The notes beneath the pieces were generated by a model, which was not told where the DNA came from, did no database searches, and worked only from the letters and a program-made list of their open reading frames with translations. The position numbers were made by a program, and so were the translations under genes. Shown here one piece after another: positions 42,228 to 52,191 of a stretch of DNA of 64,000 bases. Position 1 is the first letter of the stretch; each line of letters starts with the position of its first letter. Location of the stretch: the NCBI GenBank assembly GCA_014529385.2, contig CM043960.1, forward strand, positions 37,088,781 through 37,152,780. The letters are read 5' to 3'. This DNA is from Adiantum capillus-veneris. Lineage: Eukaryota; Streptophyta; Polypodiopsida; Polypodiales; Pteridaceae.

Positions 42228-43130
42228 ATGCTAGCGCCCCCTCTTCTGGGAGGCTATAAGAGAGCAGTCCCTCCCCCTCTTGCCAGGTTGGCAGTGCACC
42301 ACCCCCCCCCCCAAGTTGACCATCCTCTACGCAGTGAAGCTCTCCATTGAAGCTTGAGAGCAGCACCTTGTGGTGTATGTGGAGCCTCTGAGCACCCATC
42401 CCCTAGAACAAGGCCTCTCATGGTTGCATGCAGCTCTGGGAGAAGTTTCATCGCGTAAAGTAGTAGAAAGCTCTCTTTCTCCCTTGTCTAGCTGCTACAA
42501 ATTCCATGTTTTCAGCCCCTAATCACTTGTATTAGGGTGAATTTCAGCAAAGTCTTAATAGAATCTCATTCCCCACTACCTACTCTACACATACACCAAG
42601 TTTGGAGCATTTCCATCGCGAAAGGACCTCCAATTTGGCATTGGAACACGCTTGGGTAACAATTTCTGGTTATGTGCAGAAAATTACAGCAAGCGTGTGT
42701 GTGTGTGTTTTGCATGTTTCTGTGGTTGGTTATTTGCAGGAATGATTATGTCCAAAGTGGCACAGTTAGCGGAAGATAGACCCTCATTCGTGAGAGCTTC
42801 CGATGAGTTTTGTGGAAGGTAGACTCTCCCCTACAAGAGCTTCCCAAAATCTCGTAGAAGAGGATAGATCCTCTCAGTAGTCAGAGAGCAGTTCTTCTAC
42901 TCTCTCAGTCAGAAGCAAAAAAAGGCCAAGAAAGAATAGAGGACGGGCTTTCGCCCCGTTCTTGTGCTTGTAAAGATTCTCCCTTAATAATAAAGATATT
43001 CTCTTTATGGGGGGGGGGACCAGCCCATCTTCTGGTCCCCAATGAAGTGTCAAGCTTTCTCTCTCTCTAATTCTCTTGAGTATTTGAAGTGCAATTAAAC
43101 GTCAGTTTACGCTTCCGTATTTTTGTGACA
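41612..43130 (+). repeat. 3' LTR of element E, with the uninterrupted (CT)n tract
   Basis: 1,519 bp, TGTAACTAAG to TTTTTGTGACA. The CT tract at 42171-42225 runs directly into TTCATGCTAGCGCCCCCTC, which in the 5' LTR is displaced to the far side of the LINE. A segment at 42872-42960 with an inverted repeat (CGGGCTTTCGCCCCG) is absent from the 5' LTR. An AATAAAG polyadenylation-like signal is near 42990. Confidence 0.93.
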
Positions 43131-43498
43131 GTGAGCATGAGCATAAACTTATTCGGAGCCAAGTTGAGGGATTCTTGAGGCTGAATTAATGAAAAAGTTT
43201 TAGAATGGAGCGCAATGTTCGGGAAAAATGTGTCTTGGCTTAATAATAATCGAGCCATTTTGAATTTCAAAAAAGCCAGTTGGGGACAAGGGGGGAAACT
43301 AGTGTAAAAACCCAAAAATGATTTTTTCCCAGCACTAATGGAGTAGGTAAGAACAAAGCCATGGCGATTCACAAGTGGCAACAATCTGGACGAGCAAGCC
43401 GATAGGGTCGTGAGCATCAGATGGCAGCTGTCGTTTCATATGCCGACCAACACGCAGACGAAGGAGAGAGAGAGAAGGAGAAAGAGAGAGAGGATGCC

Positions 43499-43557
<59 letters not shown>
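43131..43557. other. Flanking DNA with a 58-bp (GA)n tract
   Basis: No gene is seen. Starts at the right target duplication GTGAG of element E. The (GA)n tract (43500-43557) directly abuts the 3' end of the inverted LINE copy. Confidence 0.7.
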
Positions 43558-43561
<4 letters not shown>

Positions 43562-44482
43562 GAAATGAAATGAAATGTTATATTAACGTCTTCAAAAGGC
43601 CAAAATGACCTATGAGACCAATCAGTTACAAAATAGTGAATCTAATACCATGTCTGGGTACAAAAGAACTAGAAAAGAACTAGAAGTGGAACAAAATACT
43701 ACTACTACTACTACTACAATCTAAAACTACGTGGGTGTAGCAGCTGATACAATAGGTACCCGGTAAACTGGATGTAACAGTGTGTGAAACAAAGATGGAA
43801 GAAATGGTGAGGATCCATCCTCATCTGCACTCTGGATGTCGAGAGAGTATGGCTCGAATCTTCTGTTGTAGTCTCCGTCGATGCTGTGTAGCTCCTCTCC
43901 TCAGTCGCGGTCGTCTGTATCTCTGTAGCTCCAATGCTCGGTCGATGAGAGTGCCAGTAGTGGTGGCTGCTCCTCTGGCTGTCCCATATCTAGTGAAAAG
44001 AAATCTGTAATGTGTCTCTGGGACTGCCTCTCTCTAGCTCTCCCCAGTAAAGTGTCTATACCTGTGTAACTCAAGTAGATATAGTCCAAGACATCTCTGA
44101 TCCTCATAACTCATGACCCTAGATAGAGGACCAAAACCCTCTCTGAATAAGTAGTGGAAACGCCCCCATATCTCATAGAACACTGTGCAATGACATATGT
44201 AGTGCAACTCTGTCTCTGGCTCTCTCTGGCATAATCGGCCTATCCTGCTGTCTGCTGGTATCCCTTTGAATCTACCAGTCTCAATCTCGAGCTGATGTGA
44301 GGATGTGCGTATCTGACCAATGGCACAACGCAAACCATGAGAAATATGTGTGTCCATGTAGCTGGGTCGAATCACAAACCCATCTCCTGTGAGGTGGAGA
44401 AGATGCTCTCTATAGAAAGCCATCTTCGTGCTCAACTCCTGAGGCGGCTCTATCCATGTCCTCCTGGTGTCGAGCTGGATCA
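43558..44482 (-). mobile_element. 5'-truncated copy of LINE L1X
   Basis: The minus strand matches L1X from about 35147 to its ATTTC tail with very few differences (for example Asn to Ser in the A-D-N-R-I-G segment, and a 2-base loss in the Y-R-D-T-L-L region). It is flanked by (GA)n on both sides: 43500-43557 on the tail side and about 44483-44498 on the truncated side. In LINE orientation both flanks read (CT)n, as for L1X itself. Confidence 0.93.
44034..44482 (-). pseudogene. C-terminal ORF2 fragment of the truncated LINE
   Basis: The minus-strand frame from about 44482 encodes the last part of ORF2, including E-T-E-L-H-Y-I-C-H-C. A 2-bp deletion shifts frame near 44060, and the remainder (to about 43905) is in another frame. 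The upstream open codons come from the adjoining GA-rich flank. Confidence 0.88.
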
Positions 44483-44743
44483 GAGAGAGAGAGAGAGGGG
44501 CATACATCAATAGCGGTGTGATGACACGACGAGGGCAAAGGGATATTTTTTCTGCATTGCGCTCTCTCTCATGGCGCAAGCCAAGCTACGGACGTCAGAC
44601 AGTGTGAGTGTGTGTGTGTTGGGGGGGTTGTGTGGAAGACGTGTGCACAAGGAAGATGGGGGATGGCGCTACAATGGATGGCGAAGAGCAGATGGGGAGG
44701 GTCGCTGTAGTAGATGGCGAAGAGCCTTCATTTCATTGCGAGG
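44483..44743. other. Spacer with short imperfect repeats
   Basis: It contains GA and GT tracts and two copies of text like GATGGCGAAGAGC (44678 and 44714). No gene is seen. Confidence 0.55.
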
Positions 44744-44931
44744 GTCGAGCAGCAGATGATGATGCAGAGACTGAGTAGTAGAGGCCATGGCATAGCCTTC
44801 ACAAGGGAGGATTGCATGCAAGGCAGGGAGACCAAGAGAGACCGAGCCCTGCCTTGCATGCAATCCTCCCTTGTGAAGGCTATGCCATGGCCTCTACTAC
44901 TCAGTCTCTGCATCATCATCTGCTGCTCGAC
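44744..44931. repeat. Perfect inverted repeat: 85-bp arms, 18-nt loop
   Basis: The left arm 44744-44828 is the exact reverse complement of 44847-44931, with spacer 44829-44846. No mismatch was found on base-by-base comparison. Arms begin GTCGAGCAGCAGATGATGAT and contain palindromic CCATGG and GCATGC sites. A transcript would fold into an 85-bp perfect stem. It could be a foldback element, a hairpin-RNA or miRNA-type locus, or an assembly artefact. Confidence 0.93.
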
Positions 44932-45052
44932 GCTCGATATCATCCGTGTGCTCGTGACCTTAGGAAACCTTAGTAGGTGCATTACGAGCCTAAAATCCGG
45001 ATTTGGACCGAGTAGAGTGGATGCATGATATCAACTTTGCATATTCACTCAC

Positions 45053-45159
45053 TAAGAGAGTTTTTTTAAAAAGAAGCCTCCCTAAAGAGATTTTTAAAAA
45101 GTTTTTAAACTCTCTCTTTGAGTCCTTTAGGGATGCTTTTTTTTTTTAAACTCTCTTAA
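45053..45159. mobile_element. Short foldback (MITE-like) element
   Basis: The ends are inverted: GAGAGTTTTTTTAAAAAG...GCCTCCCTAAAG on the left against CTTTAGGGATGC...TTTAAACTCTCT on the right, with a few mismatches. TAA occurs at both edges (45053-45055 and 45157-45159), compatible with a 3-bp TAA target duplication as in Tourist/Harbinger MITEs. Only about 100 bp, and it contains no gene. Confidence 0.5.
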
Positions 45160-45160
45160 A

Positions 45161-46488
45161 AAGGTTTCAGCTGACCAGCAGCTCTGGGATATGATTAAAG
45201 GAAGTCAGTACTCCATTTGGGAAATCTGAAGATAAGCAAGCTGAAGGGTGAGCTGACCTAGCAGGCAAGGGTTTAGACAAGACTAATGTAATACCCCTAT
45301 CATGAAGCACTCTGGAAAGGGCCATTCAAATGTATCATGTCAAGATAAAGCTTTTCAAACTCAAGCAACCAAGCGCGCAGGGGCATTTCAAGGCTTCACC
45401 ATTAAATCGTAGTCTGAGACCCATCCTGCTTTCAAACACTTTCCTGATAGACTACAAGTTCAAAACCCAACATTTATTTAAAGCATGGTATATCTGGCAA
45501 TTCACCTACTGGACCACTTGTGTGCCAAACATGCCAGAGTCGTAGCATTGACTCAGAAGCTGAAAGAACCAGAAGGCGAGCTTGAGCAGGCATAGAAGCT
45601 AACTGGACCAGAAGACCAGTCTTAGCAGTCCACACCAGCAACAAAGAAACATGATCTAGAAACTGGCCAAGCAAGCACAATTAAACCAGCTACTGGGAAA
45701 CAAAAAGGTTTCAATTGACCAGCAGCTCTGGGATGTGATTAAAGGAAGTCAGTACTTCATGTGGGAAATCTGAAGATAAGCAAGCTGAAGGGTGAGCTGA
45801 CCTAGCAGGCAAGGGTTTAGACAAGACTAATGTAATACCCCTATCATGTAGCGCTCTGGAAACGGCCATTCAAATGTATCAAGTCTAGATGAAGCTTTTC
45901 AAACTCAGGCAACGAAGCGTGCAGAGGCATTTCAAGGCTTCACTGTTAAATCGTAGTGTGAGATCCATCCCGCTTTCAAACACTTTCCTGATAGACTACA
46001 AGTTCAAAACCCAACATTTATTTAAAGCATGGTATATCAGGCAATTCACCTACTGGACCACTTGTGTGCCAAACATGCCAGAGTCATAGCATTGACTCAG
46101 AAGCTGAAAGAACCAGAAGGCGAGCTCGAGCAGGTGTAGAAGCTCACCGGCAAGCAAGCACATCTAAAACAGCTACTGGGAAACAAACAGGTTTCAATTG
46201 ACCAGCAGCTCTGGGATATGATTAAAGGAAGTCAGTACTCCATTAGGGAAATCTGAAGATAAGCAAGCTGAAGGGTGAGCTGACCTAGCAGGCAAGGGTT
46301 TAAACAAGACTAATGTAACACCCTTATCATGTAGCACTCTGGAAACGGCCATTCAAATGCTTCAAGTCTAGATAAAGCTTTTCAAACTCAGGCAACCAAG
46401 CGTGCAGAGGCATTTCAAGGCTTCACCACTAAATTGTAGTCTGAGACCCACCCTGCTTTCAAACACTTTCCTGATAGACTACAAGTTC
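45161..46488 (+). repeat. Triplicated module of about 480-540 bp
   Basis: Copies are 45161-45704, 45705-46187 and 46188-46488 (the last partial). They share text such as GACCAGCAGCTCTGGGATAT, AGGCAAGGGTTTAGACAAGA and CTTTCCTGATAGACTACAAG with scattered mismatches. Copy 2 lacks about 60 bp present in copy 1. Fragments translate to Q-Q-L-W-D-M-I-K-G-S-Q-Y and A-L-T-Q-K-L-K-E-P-E-G-E-L-E-Q-A, but all frames contain stops. It leads into the coiled-coil-like pseudogene before the next LTR, so it is probably part of one element. Confidence 0.85.
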
Positions 46489-47306
46489 TATACAAAAGTC
46501 ATGTGTGGGTATACCACTTCTTGATGTTTCAAGAGAACTGGCTTTACCCTATGGACCTCTTGTGATAGAGGTTCGCCGGTGAGAAATAGGATGTCGATTC
46601 TTTAACAAATGGGTACAACGCCACCGTACAAACAGGCTGGAACACTATCATCAATGCAGAATGACGGCAATACAAGGTCAAAGGGAGTCTGATGAACTGA
46701 TTGAAGTAAATAAGCAACTTGCACAAGAGCTCAGTAATAAAGATTAATGGAAAAAGGAAGTACAAAAGCTCCAGAGTTTGTTGAAAGAAGAACACGAAGA
46801 TGGAGAGCAGTATAGGAAATCAATTAAGGAAACGAAAGAAGAATATGATGAAGGCGGTCACTTCCAATGTGTCTGCTCGGCACAAGGATTTGGTGAGAGA
46901 ACTAAAGCAGAAAACTTATGATTATGAGTTGACTCAGTCGGAAAAAGGCCAGCATTGACGACTTGAAAGTAGCCAATGTGGTTTTGAGGCATTGTGTTCT
47001 GGATAAGTACATTTACCGGTCCTTGGTCAACATTACTGATTTAGAAGGAAACATCACTTTGAATCTGGAAGAACTTAGAAGTCTGGTGGATAACATAAAG
47101 AATAATCTAGAGGACTGTTTTGCCAATACACTAATACACTGCCAATTAGGCGTTGATTGAACATCTGCAAGCATATTAAGAAATAGACAATGTGTGTCTG
47201 ATAAAGATGAAGAAGACAAAGATGAGGATGAAGATAAGGACGATAATACAATTGAGCATGATGCGGATTCTTTTAGGAAGTCAAACGATGATGATGAAAG
47301 GACCAT
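46489..47306 (+). pseudogene. Coiled-coil-like pseudogene upstream of an LTR (element F)
   Basis: Segments in changing frames are rich in Glu, Lys, Gln and Leu: K-D-L-V-R-E-L-K-Q-K-T-Y-D-Y-E-L near 46885, then an open 65-codon stretch at 46963-47157 with N-L-E-E-L-R-S-L-V-D-N-I-K. An acidic tail (DKDEEDKDEDEDKDD, about 47200-47245) ends just before the LTR. I do not recognise the family. By position it would be the last ORF of a retroelement, as in the Tat-like element at 15632-16290. Confidence 0.45.
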
Positions 47307-47834
47307 TGTCACAAAGTGATGACGTGGCGTACCCAATTGGAAAGAACTGGCAGAGAGGATAAGAGGAATTAAACCTAGAAGATGAGCCGAGGTGTCCAAG
47401 GGGTGGTTAAGAGTTTAAAATCCTAACCCCTACCAACTTATGGAGCATCGGCCGAGGGGCTTAAAACCTCAAATATCAAAAGAGTGACATCTGGGGCTGA
47501 TTTACGTAAATTGTGTTGACATGCCGTCGTGGCAGGGTATATGCCGTCGTGGCAGGGTATACGGATTTGCACAATTTGTGCTGGCTGTTTTGGGCAGTTT
47601 TTGGCGCAAGCTTTTGGAATCAAGTGCTTTTAGAAATGAAGCTTGCGGTCTCTGCTTTTGGACATGCCTTCTAAGTTGTTAAATGCTTACAGGGCCACAC
47701 TTCCTGGAGAGCATATGGACGCAGAGTCTTGGAGAGAGTTGTGTCTTTGCGAAGCAATAATAAAGAAATACCGAAAGGGGTGCCACTCTTTGGGCTAGTG
47801 CATCTGGGGACGGAACTCCGCTGTTCCGTGTCAA

Positions 47835-47877
<43 letters not shown>

Positions 47878-47930
47878 AAGTTCAATGATTTTGTAGTTTT
47901 TGTTCGTAAGTTGCTATTGACTTGTAATAA
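47307..47930 (+). repeat. LTR (element F) of the A/D family
   Basis: Starts TGTCACAAAGTGATGACGTGG at its left end (TGTCACAAAG then TGATGACGTGG). It shares ATGGAGCATCGGCCGAGG with element D, and the signature AAAGAAATACCGAAAGGGG at 47763. A CT tract (47838-47875) is in the usual place. A 24-bp tandem duplication (GCCGTCGTGGCAGGGTATA) is near 47525-47570. The right end is worn (expected TTACA). It abuts, and probably interrupted, the minus-strand RT of element G. Confidence 0.78.
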
Positions 47931-48525
47931 TGCCTAGGAATAGGAAACCTATTTTTAATGGTGATCTTGTTTAAAGCGCTGTAGTCGATACACATACGGA
48001 AGGTTCTATTTTTCTTCTTAATAAGAAGTAATGGAGCTCCGTATAATGAAATACTAGGTCTTATAAGTTCTCAGTGAAGTAAATCGGTGATTTGATTGTG
48101 TATCTTCGTATATGCAGTTGGGTTTACGCCATAAGATGCTCTACAAAGAGATTCACTATCCACGATAATGTCAGTTTTATGGTCTTCAAGACGTGACGGT
48201 GGAATTCCATGGGGCAAATCATGCATAAAACAGTCCTTAAACTGTGAGAGAAAGACATTGTGTAAAGAATGATGTGGATAGTTTTAGCAGAGAGTTCATT
48301 TACAAGCACTAGGTATGTTTTCCCTTGCTTCCTAATGGCTCCACGATAATGTCAGCTTTATGGTCTTCAAGACGTGACGGTGGAATTCCATGGGGCAAAT
48401 CATGCATAAAACAGTCCTTAAACTGTGAGAGAAAGACATCGTGTGAAGAATGATGTGGACAGTTTTAGTAGAGAGTTCATTTACAAGCACTAGGTATGTT
48501 TTTCCTTGCTTCCGAATGGATTATT
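47931..48525 (-). pseudogene. RT N-terminal part of element G
   Basis: The minus strand reads D-C-F-M-H-D-L-P-H-G-I-P-P-S-R-L-E-D-H-K (near 48240-48185). It continues to [18 protein letters not shown] and [12 protein letters not shown] and ends N-R-F-P-I-P-R at 47931. The last Arg codon is at the junction with the LTR, so palm and thumb are missing. The preceding linker is duplicated (48160-48340 and 48341-48521). Confidence 0.85.
48160..48521. repeat. 181-bp tandem duplication in element G
   Basis: The two copies starting CCACGATAATGTCAG at 48160 and 48341 are about 96% alike by eye. Confidence 0.9.
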
Positions 48526-48900
48526 TGGCTTGGGTGTGAGAAAGAAGTGGAAATTTTTGATGTTAGTAGGCTGCTTGAAAGTTTTATTGCCATGTATGAG
48601 AGTCAATGTGCGTGTTTTGTAGTTAATCGGTGGGTTAAACTCATGACGTAAAGGCATTCCCAAAATCATATCAACACCATACAATGGTGCTATAAAAAAT
48701 GTACGTGCCTGTGACAATTCACCAATGCAAACTTCGACAGTTACTTCAGTTTTACAATTGAAACATTGATTATAAAATACAGTCTTGACTTTGTAGTGTG
48801 AAGAGAATTTAGAAAGAGAGAGCTGCTGTGCCAGTTGTGCAAAAATGAAATCATGACTATTGCCATCATCTAAGAAAATTATGATATCTGACTGTGCCCT
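48490..48900 (-). pseudogene. Aspartic protease of element G
   Basis: The minus-strand frame contains I-F-L-D-D-G-N-S-H-D-F-I (about 48888-48855), where D-D-G-N replaces the usual D-S-G-A/S. Y-G-V-D-M-I-L-G-M-P-L-R-H-E-F (about 48690-48646) corresponds to the LGMPW motif with Trp changed to Leu. Open to a stop at 48490. Confidence 0.82.
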
Positions 48901-50470
48901 TCACTTTGAGTAACGTATATGAAAATATAGAAATACATGAAAAAGGCTTGTCATTGGTATCATATTTGGGATCATAGCCTTTATCGTAATTGGCTACAAC
49001 TTCATTGTCGTCGAGGAATGCATCTTCAATGGGGTTAACTGTTGTAGGATTGGACCGGTTGTTGTAGGGTCTTTGGTTGGGGTTAAGTGTGACTCCATTG
49101 GGTTGGCAATTGGAATGACCATTGTTCTTAGCAGTATTATTTGGGCACTTATTTGCATAGCGACCAAACTAAAACATTTAAAGTATTTCACCTTTTTGTT
49201 ATCGTTAGGAGGTTGAGCAGGAAGTTTCTTTGCTAGATGATTTTGGTTGCCACACTATCGTATGTTTCTGTTGTTGTTGTTGCCATAGGAATGAGAAAGT
49301 ATAGCAAAGTTGTCAAATCTGCTTCTTTTGAAGAATGTTTGGCTTTGATTCTTGTTCTTGGCAAAGTTAGGAGAAAAGGAAACTCTCTTGTTACGGTTAA
49401 TGTTAGTAGGCCGATCAATATGGGGTTGATGTCTATCTTTCTTCTTCTCCGCATTAAGAGCCAAGTTAACAATGAATCCGACTCAAACATATCTACCTGA
49501 GTACCAACTGAAGTGCTAACCTTGATATATATTTATGCTTTAATTTCTGTGGCTGGCATGTTCAATGGCTTGCAGTTAAGTGAGACAATTCTAGAAACGA
49601 TCAGTATAGACGTCTACTCTTCATTTCTACCTTAACGAATTAAATTTCACTGACGACGTGCTTTAGCTTTATATTGTGTGGGTAAAAATTTAGGTAGAAA
49701 TAACTTTTTGAATGCATGCAAAGTACGTGGTCATCTATCGTGCTGTTTGGTGGCCTTGCACCATAGTGCAACGCTACTGGTGAGCTGATATCATTTCAAG
49801 TTCAGGGAAGTCCTCATTATGAGAGTAGTCATCTAATTGATTGACCCATGCCACAACATTGCTAGCCTCTTCAGGATATCATTTCAAGTTCAGAAAAGGC
49901 CTCATTATGAAAGTGCTAGCCTCTTTAGTACCGTCTAAATCTTTGAGAGTGAAAACCTTCCTGCTAATTTGTTTTGCTTTGGAATAGGTGCAATTTCAAT
50001 ACGTGCAACATGTAATAACCTATCTTCCAATTCTTGTTTTCGCATGCGCTCATATACAAGAGATTGTTGCAAATTTGCGAGTTGTTTTGTGATTGCTTGT
50101 GGCTATGAAAGATAAGTCATAATGGTGTGCTTTTCTCTTCTTTTTTTGATTAAATATTATATATATAGTAATAAGTAAGAAGATAAACGAAAACGAAATA
50201 GAGATTACTTAGTTGTAACATCATTGATCATGCCTAATCTACATGTGAAGTACGAGAGCAAGGTAAAGATTAGCGACTAGTTGAGTAGATTCGCGTGCAA
50301 GGGAGCTTAAATCTCTTTTTTTTCGCGTTTGAACTCCGTTTTCCCAGTAACAAATTATAATCAGCAAAAGAATCCGCAATAAAATTCAGAGGCACTTCCT
50401 TAAAATTTGAGAGAGTTTGTTGATGAATTTTTGGGGGATCCGAGGTTTTGAAGAACATTCAATTGCAATG
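48901..50470 (-). pseudogene. gag of element G
   Basis: An N-terminal frame runs 50458-50270 (K-T-S-D-P-P-K-I-H-Q-Q). The core includes V-A-W-V-N-Q-L-D-D-Y near 49835, and basic, Asn-rich linkers lie at 49490-49233. A knuckle is recognisable as C-F-x-F-G-R-Y-A-N-K-C around 49180-49145: the second Cys is lost and the zinc-binding His is Tyr. Duplicated DNA of about 88 bp lies at 49787-49960. Confidence 0.7.
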
Positions 50471-50800
50471 TTTTTGAAGCTAACTCCTCATGGTGGCACA
50501 TAATATTTGTAACCCCAAGATTGAGGCTTTGTGGCTCTCTGCTGCTAGACAAATTTTTGGGCGATTAAGGCTTCAAGTGAAAGGGTTTTTAGCTTGGGTG
50601 GGTGATCCAAACAGAGGTTAAATTGGGAGGCCAAAAAGAATTTTGGTAATGAGTGGCCAAGGGTTTTGAGATTGGGCGGTCAAAAGGGTTTTGAAATTAG
50701 GTGGCCAAGGAGTTTTGAGACTAATAGTGGTGGACGGCTAAGACTTTAATAACCACCTTTGGTTGAAAGGTGTGAATGCATGGCCATAAAGTAGTTTTGT
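50471..50800. other. Unassigned DNA
   Basis: It contains a repeated phrase like GGGTTTTGAGATTGGGCGG (several imperfect copies, 50610-50725). No gene or element end was recognised. Confidence 0.5.
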
Positions 50801-50804
50801 TTTG

Positions 50805-50880
50805 TTTTACGATTCAGGTAGGGCACTCTCGGCCGCTCTCCTCATACACCAGAAAAGTGTACAAGGAGAGCGACTAGGAC
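50805..50880 (-). mobile_element. 3' end of a 5'-truncated LINE L2X copy
   Basis: On the minus strand GGTGCATAGTC...GTGTATGAGGAGAGCGGCCG...GTGCCCTACC is followed by an A-rich tail (TAAAACAAAACAAAAC). The same text ends L2X at 58028-58121. Only about 75 bp of the element remain. Confidence 0.75.
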
Positions 50881-50899
50881 TATGCACCCATAAAGTAGT

Positions 50900-51762
50900 G
50901 GAGCAACGATTGAGACAGCGCGCAAGAGTTCTGGGAGTATGGTGACCCGCATAATGGGTTTCGGTCAGTGCGCATAAAGGAGAAGTGTCCAGCTGTCCAT
51001 GACGACCAGGGTGACAGTTTTTGCGAGCAACTTGATGGAGGTAGATAGCAAGCCTTGCGGTTTGATCGTGCGAGGGTTTGCCGAAAAGCCAAAGAGCTCT
51101 ATTTTTTTCTTTTTAATTAGTTATCCCCAGCTCTCAAATCTCTCATACTTACGGAGAGTGTTCAGAAACTCGTCGAAGTTCTCAATCCCTTCGAAAAGCC
51201 AAAGAGCTCAATTTTTTTCTTTTTAATTAGTTATCCCCAGCTCTCAAATCTCTCATACTTAAGGAGAGTGGTCGGAAACTCGTCGAAGTTCTCAATCCCT
51301 TCGAATTTGATCATTGAAACTTCAAATTTCTTGGTAAAGTCTTCAATGCCTTTCAATTGTTGACTAGCTTCTTTTAAACTCCTTTAAAAGCTTTCTTCTC
51401 TACCTTCTCCTCTTAAGCCGAAGCTGGTTCTTCCAAAATTCTTTGAAGGCATCTCGATTTCCGAATTGATATCTCTGCTTAGCCTAATCTTCTCGGAACC
51501 TTGCACGTTCATCTTCACAAATCCAACAGCATTTAGCAATTTGCTTTTGAATTGAGTGCTTTCCATATTGTTTATGATCGTCAATAAGCGTAACTAGATG
51601 GAAAATCTGCAGATTATATGCCACTTGATTGCCTGTAATTGGATGAAAAATCTACCGATTATATGCCTCTTAATTGCCTATTGAACTCGATTTTCAAATC
51701 CGTCGTTGCTAATCTTGATATTTGTCTTCAAGAAATTAAAGCACTCGAGGCTGTGATACCAC
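50900..51762 (-). mobile_element. Element H internal region (minus-strand LTR element remnant)
   Basis: It is bounded on the right by the LTR at 51763 and a PBS-like GTGGTATCACAGCC (minus strand, about 51762-51749). A frame at 51584-51384 starts M-E-S-T-Q-F-K-S-K-L-L. K-F-E-V-S-M-I-K-F-E-G-I-E-N-F-D-E-F follows in another frame, a gag-like but unclassified protein. A 110-bp tandem duplication (51082-51301) repeats the last part. No enzyme domain is seen. The left end of element H is not defined. Confidence 0.6.
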
Positions 51763-52191
51763 TGTTGGGAGTTCAAGAGAACGAGTGCTAGAATTCTTCG
51801 AACTTTTCTCACACCCCATCAAAATTCTCACCATCTCTCCCTTAACCAAGTACAAATACAAGTACAAAACACAAGTAGACAAAGAAACACCACACACACA
51901 CAAGGATAGCTTTGATGGTGATAGCTTGTAGAAGAGAAAGATATTGACACAGAGAGAAGGAATTTTGCAAAAGAATGGTTGAAAGCTATAGCCCCAAACT
52001 CCACGGCACCTCTTGTGGAGTTGGGTATTTAATTTCTTTATTGATTAAGTTGGTGCCAATTATTAGAGACCCCTCTTTACACTTAATTCATGGGTGGTAC
52101 CTATCACTTATTGCATGATCCTTCATAGAGTAGGTTTTCACTAAATTGTAGAATGGAGCCATATGGACTTATAAGTAAAATAACTACAACA
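51763..52191 (-). repeat. 5' LTR of element H
   Basis: On the plus strand it reads TGTTGGGAGTTC...TAACTACAACA, so on the minus strand it starts TGTTGTAGTTA and ends GAACTCCCAACA next to the PBS. Length about 429 bp. Termini are matched inverted TGTTG/CAACA. The right boundary is chosen only from this terminal match. Confidence 0.6.

Larger units (their letters stand above)
30275..43130 (+). mobile_element. Element E: Ty3/gypsy chromovirus, 5' LTR split by a LINE
   Basis: The LTRs start TGTAACTAAGTCA (30275 and 41612) and end TTTTTGTGACA (36920 and 43130). The flanks CTGAG and GTGAG differ by one base, an imperfect 5-bp target duplication. The PBS is TGGTATTAGAGCC. All pol domains are present in order. 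Removing the LINE leaves a 7.7-kb element with 1.5-kb LTRs. Breaks are few (about five stops and four frameshifts), making it the best-preserved Ty3 element in the window. Confidence 0.93.
47931..50470 (-). mobile_element. Element G: minus-strand Ty3/gypsy gag-pol remnant
   Basis: Reading from 50470 down on the minus strand: gag, a degraded zinc knuckle, protease and the start of RT, then an abrupt end at the LTR at 47930. It has three internal tandem duplications. No LTRs could be assigned. All frames are broken. Confidence 0.82.

Noticed and set aside
43780-44107. Independent gene in the 43.8-44.1 kb plus or minus frames (a 76-codon plus frame is identical to one at 35631-35861 on the other strand)
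   Set aside because: Both are shadows of the same LINE ORF2 end in its two inverted copies.
44714-45028. Pair of mirrored open frames at the hairpin
   Set aside because: They are open on both strands only because the DNA is a perfect inverted repeat.
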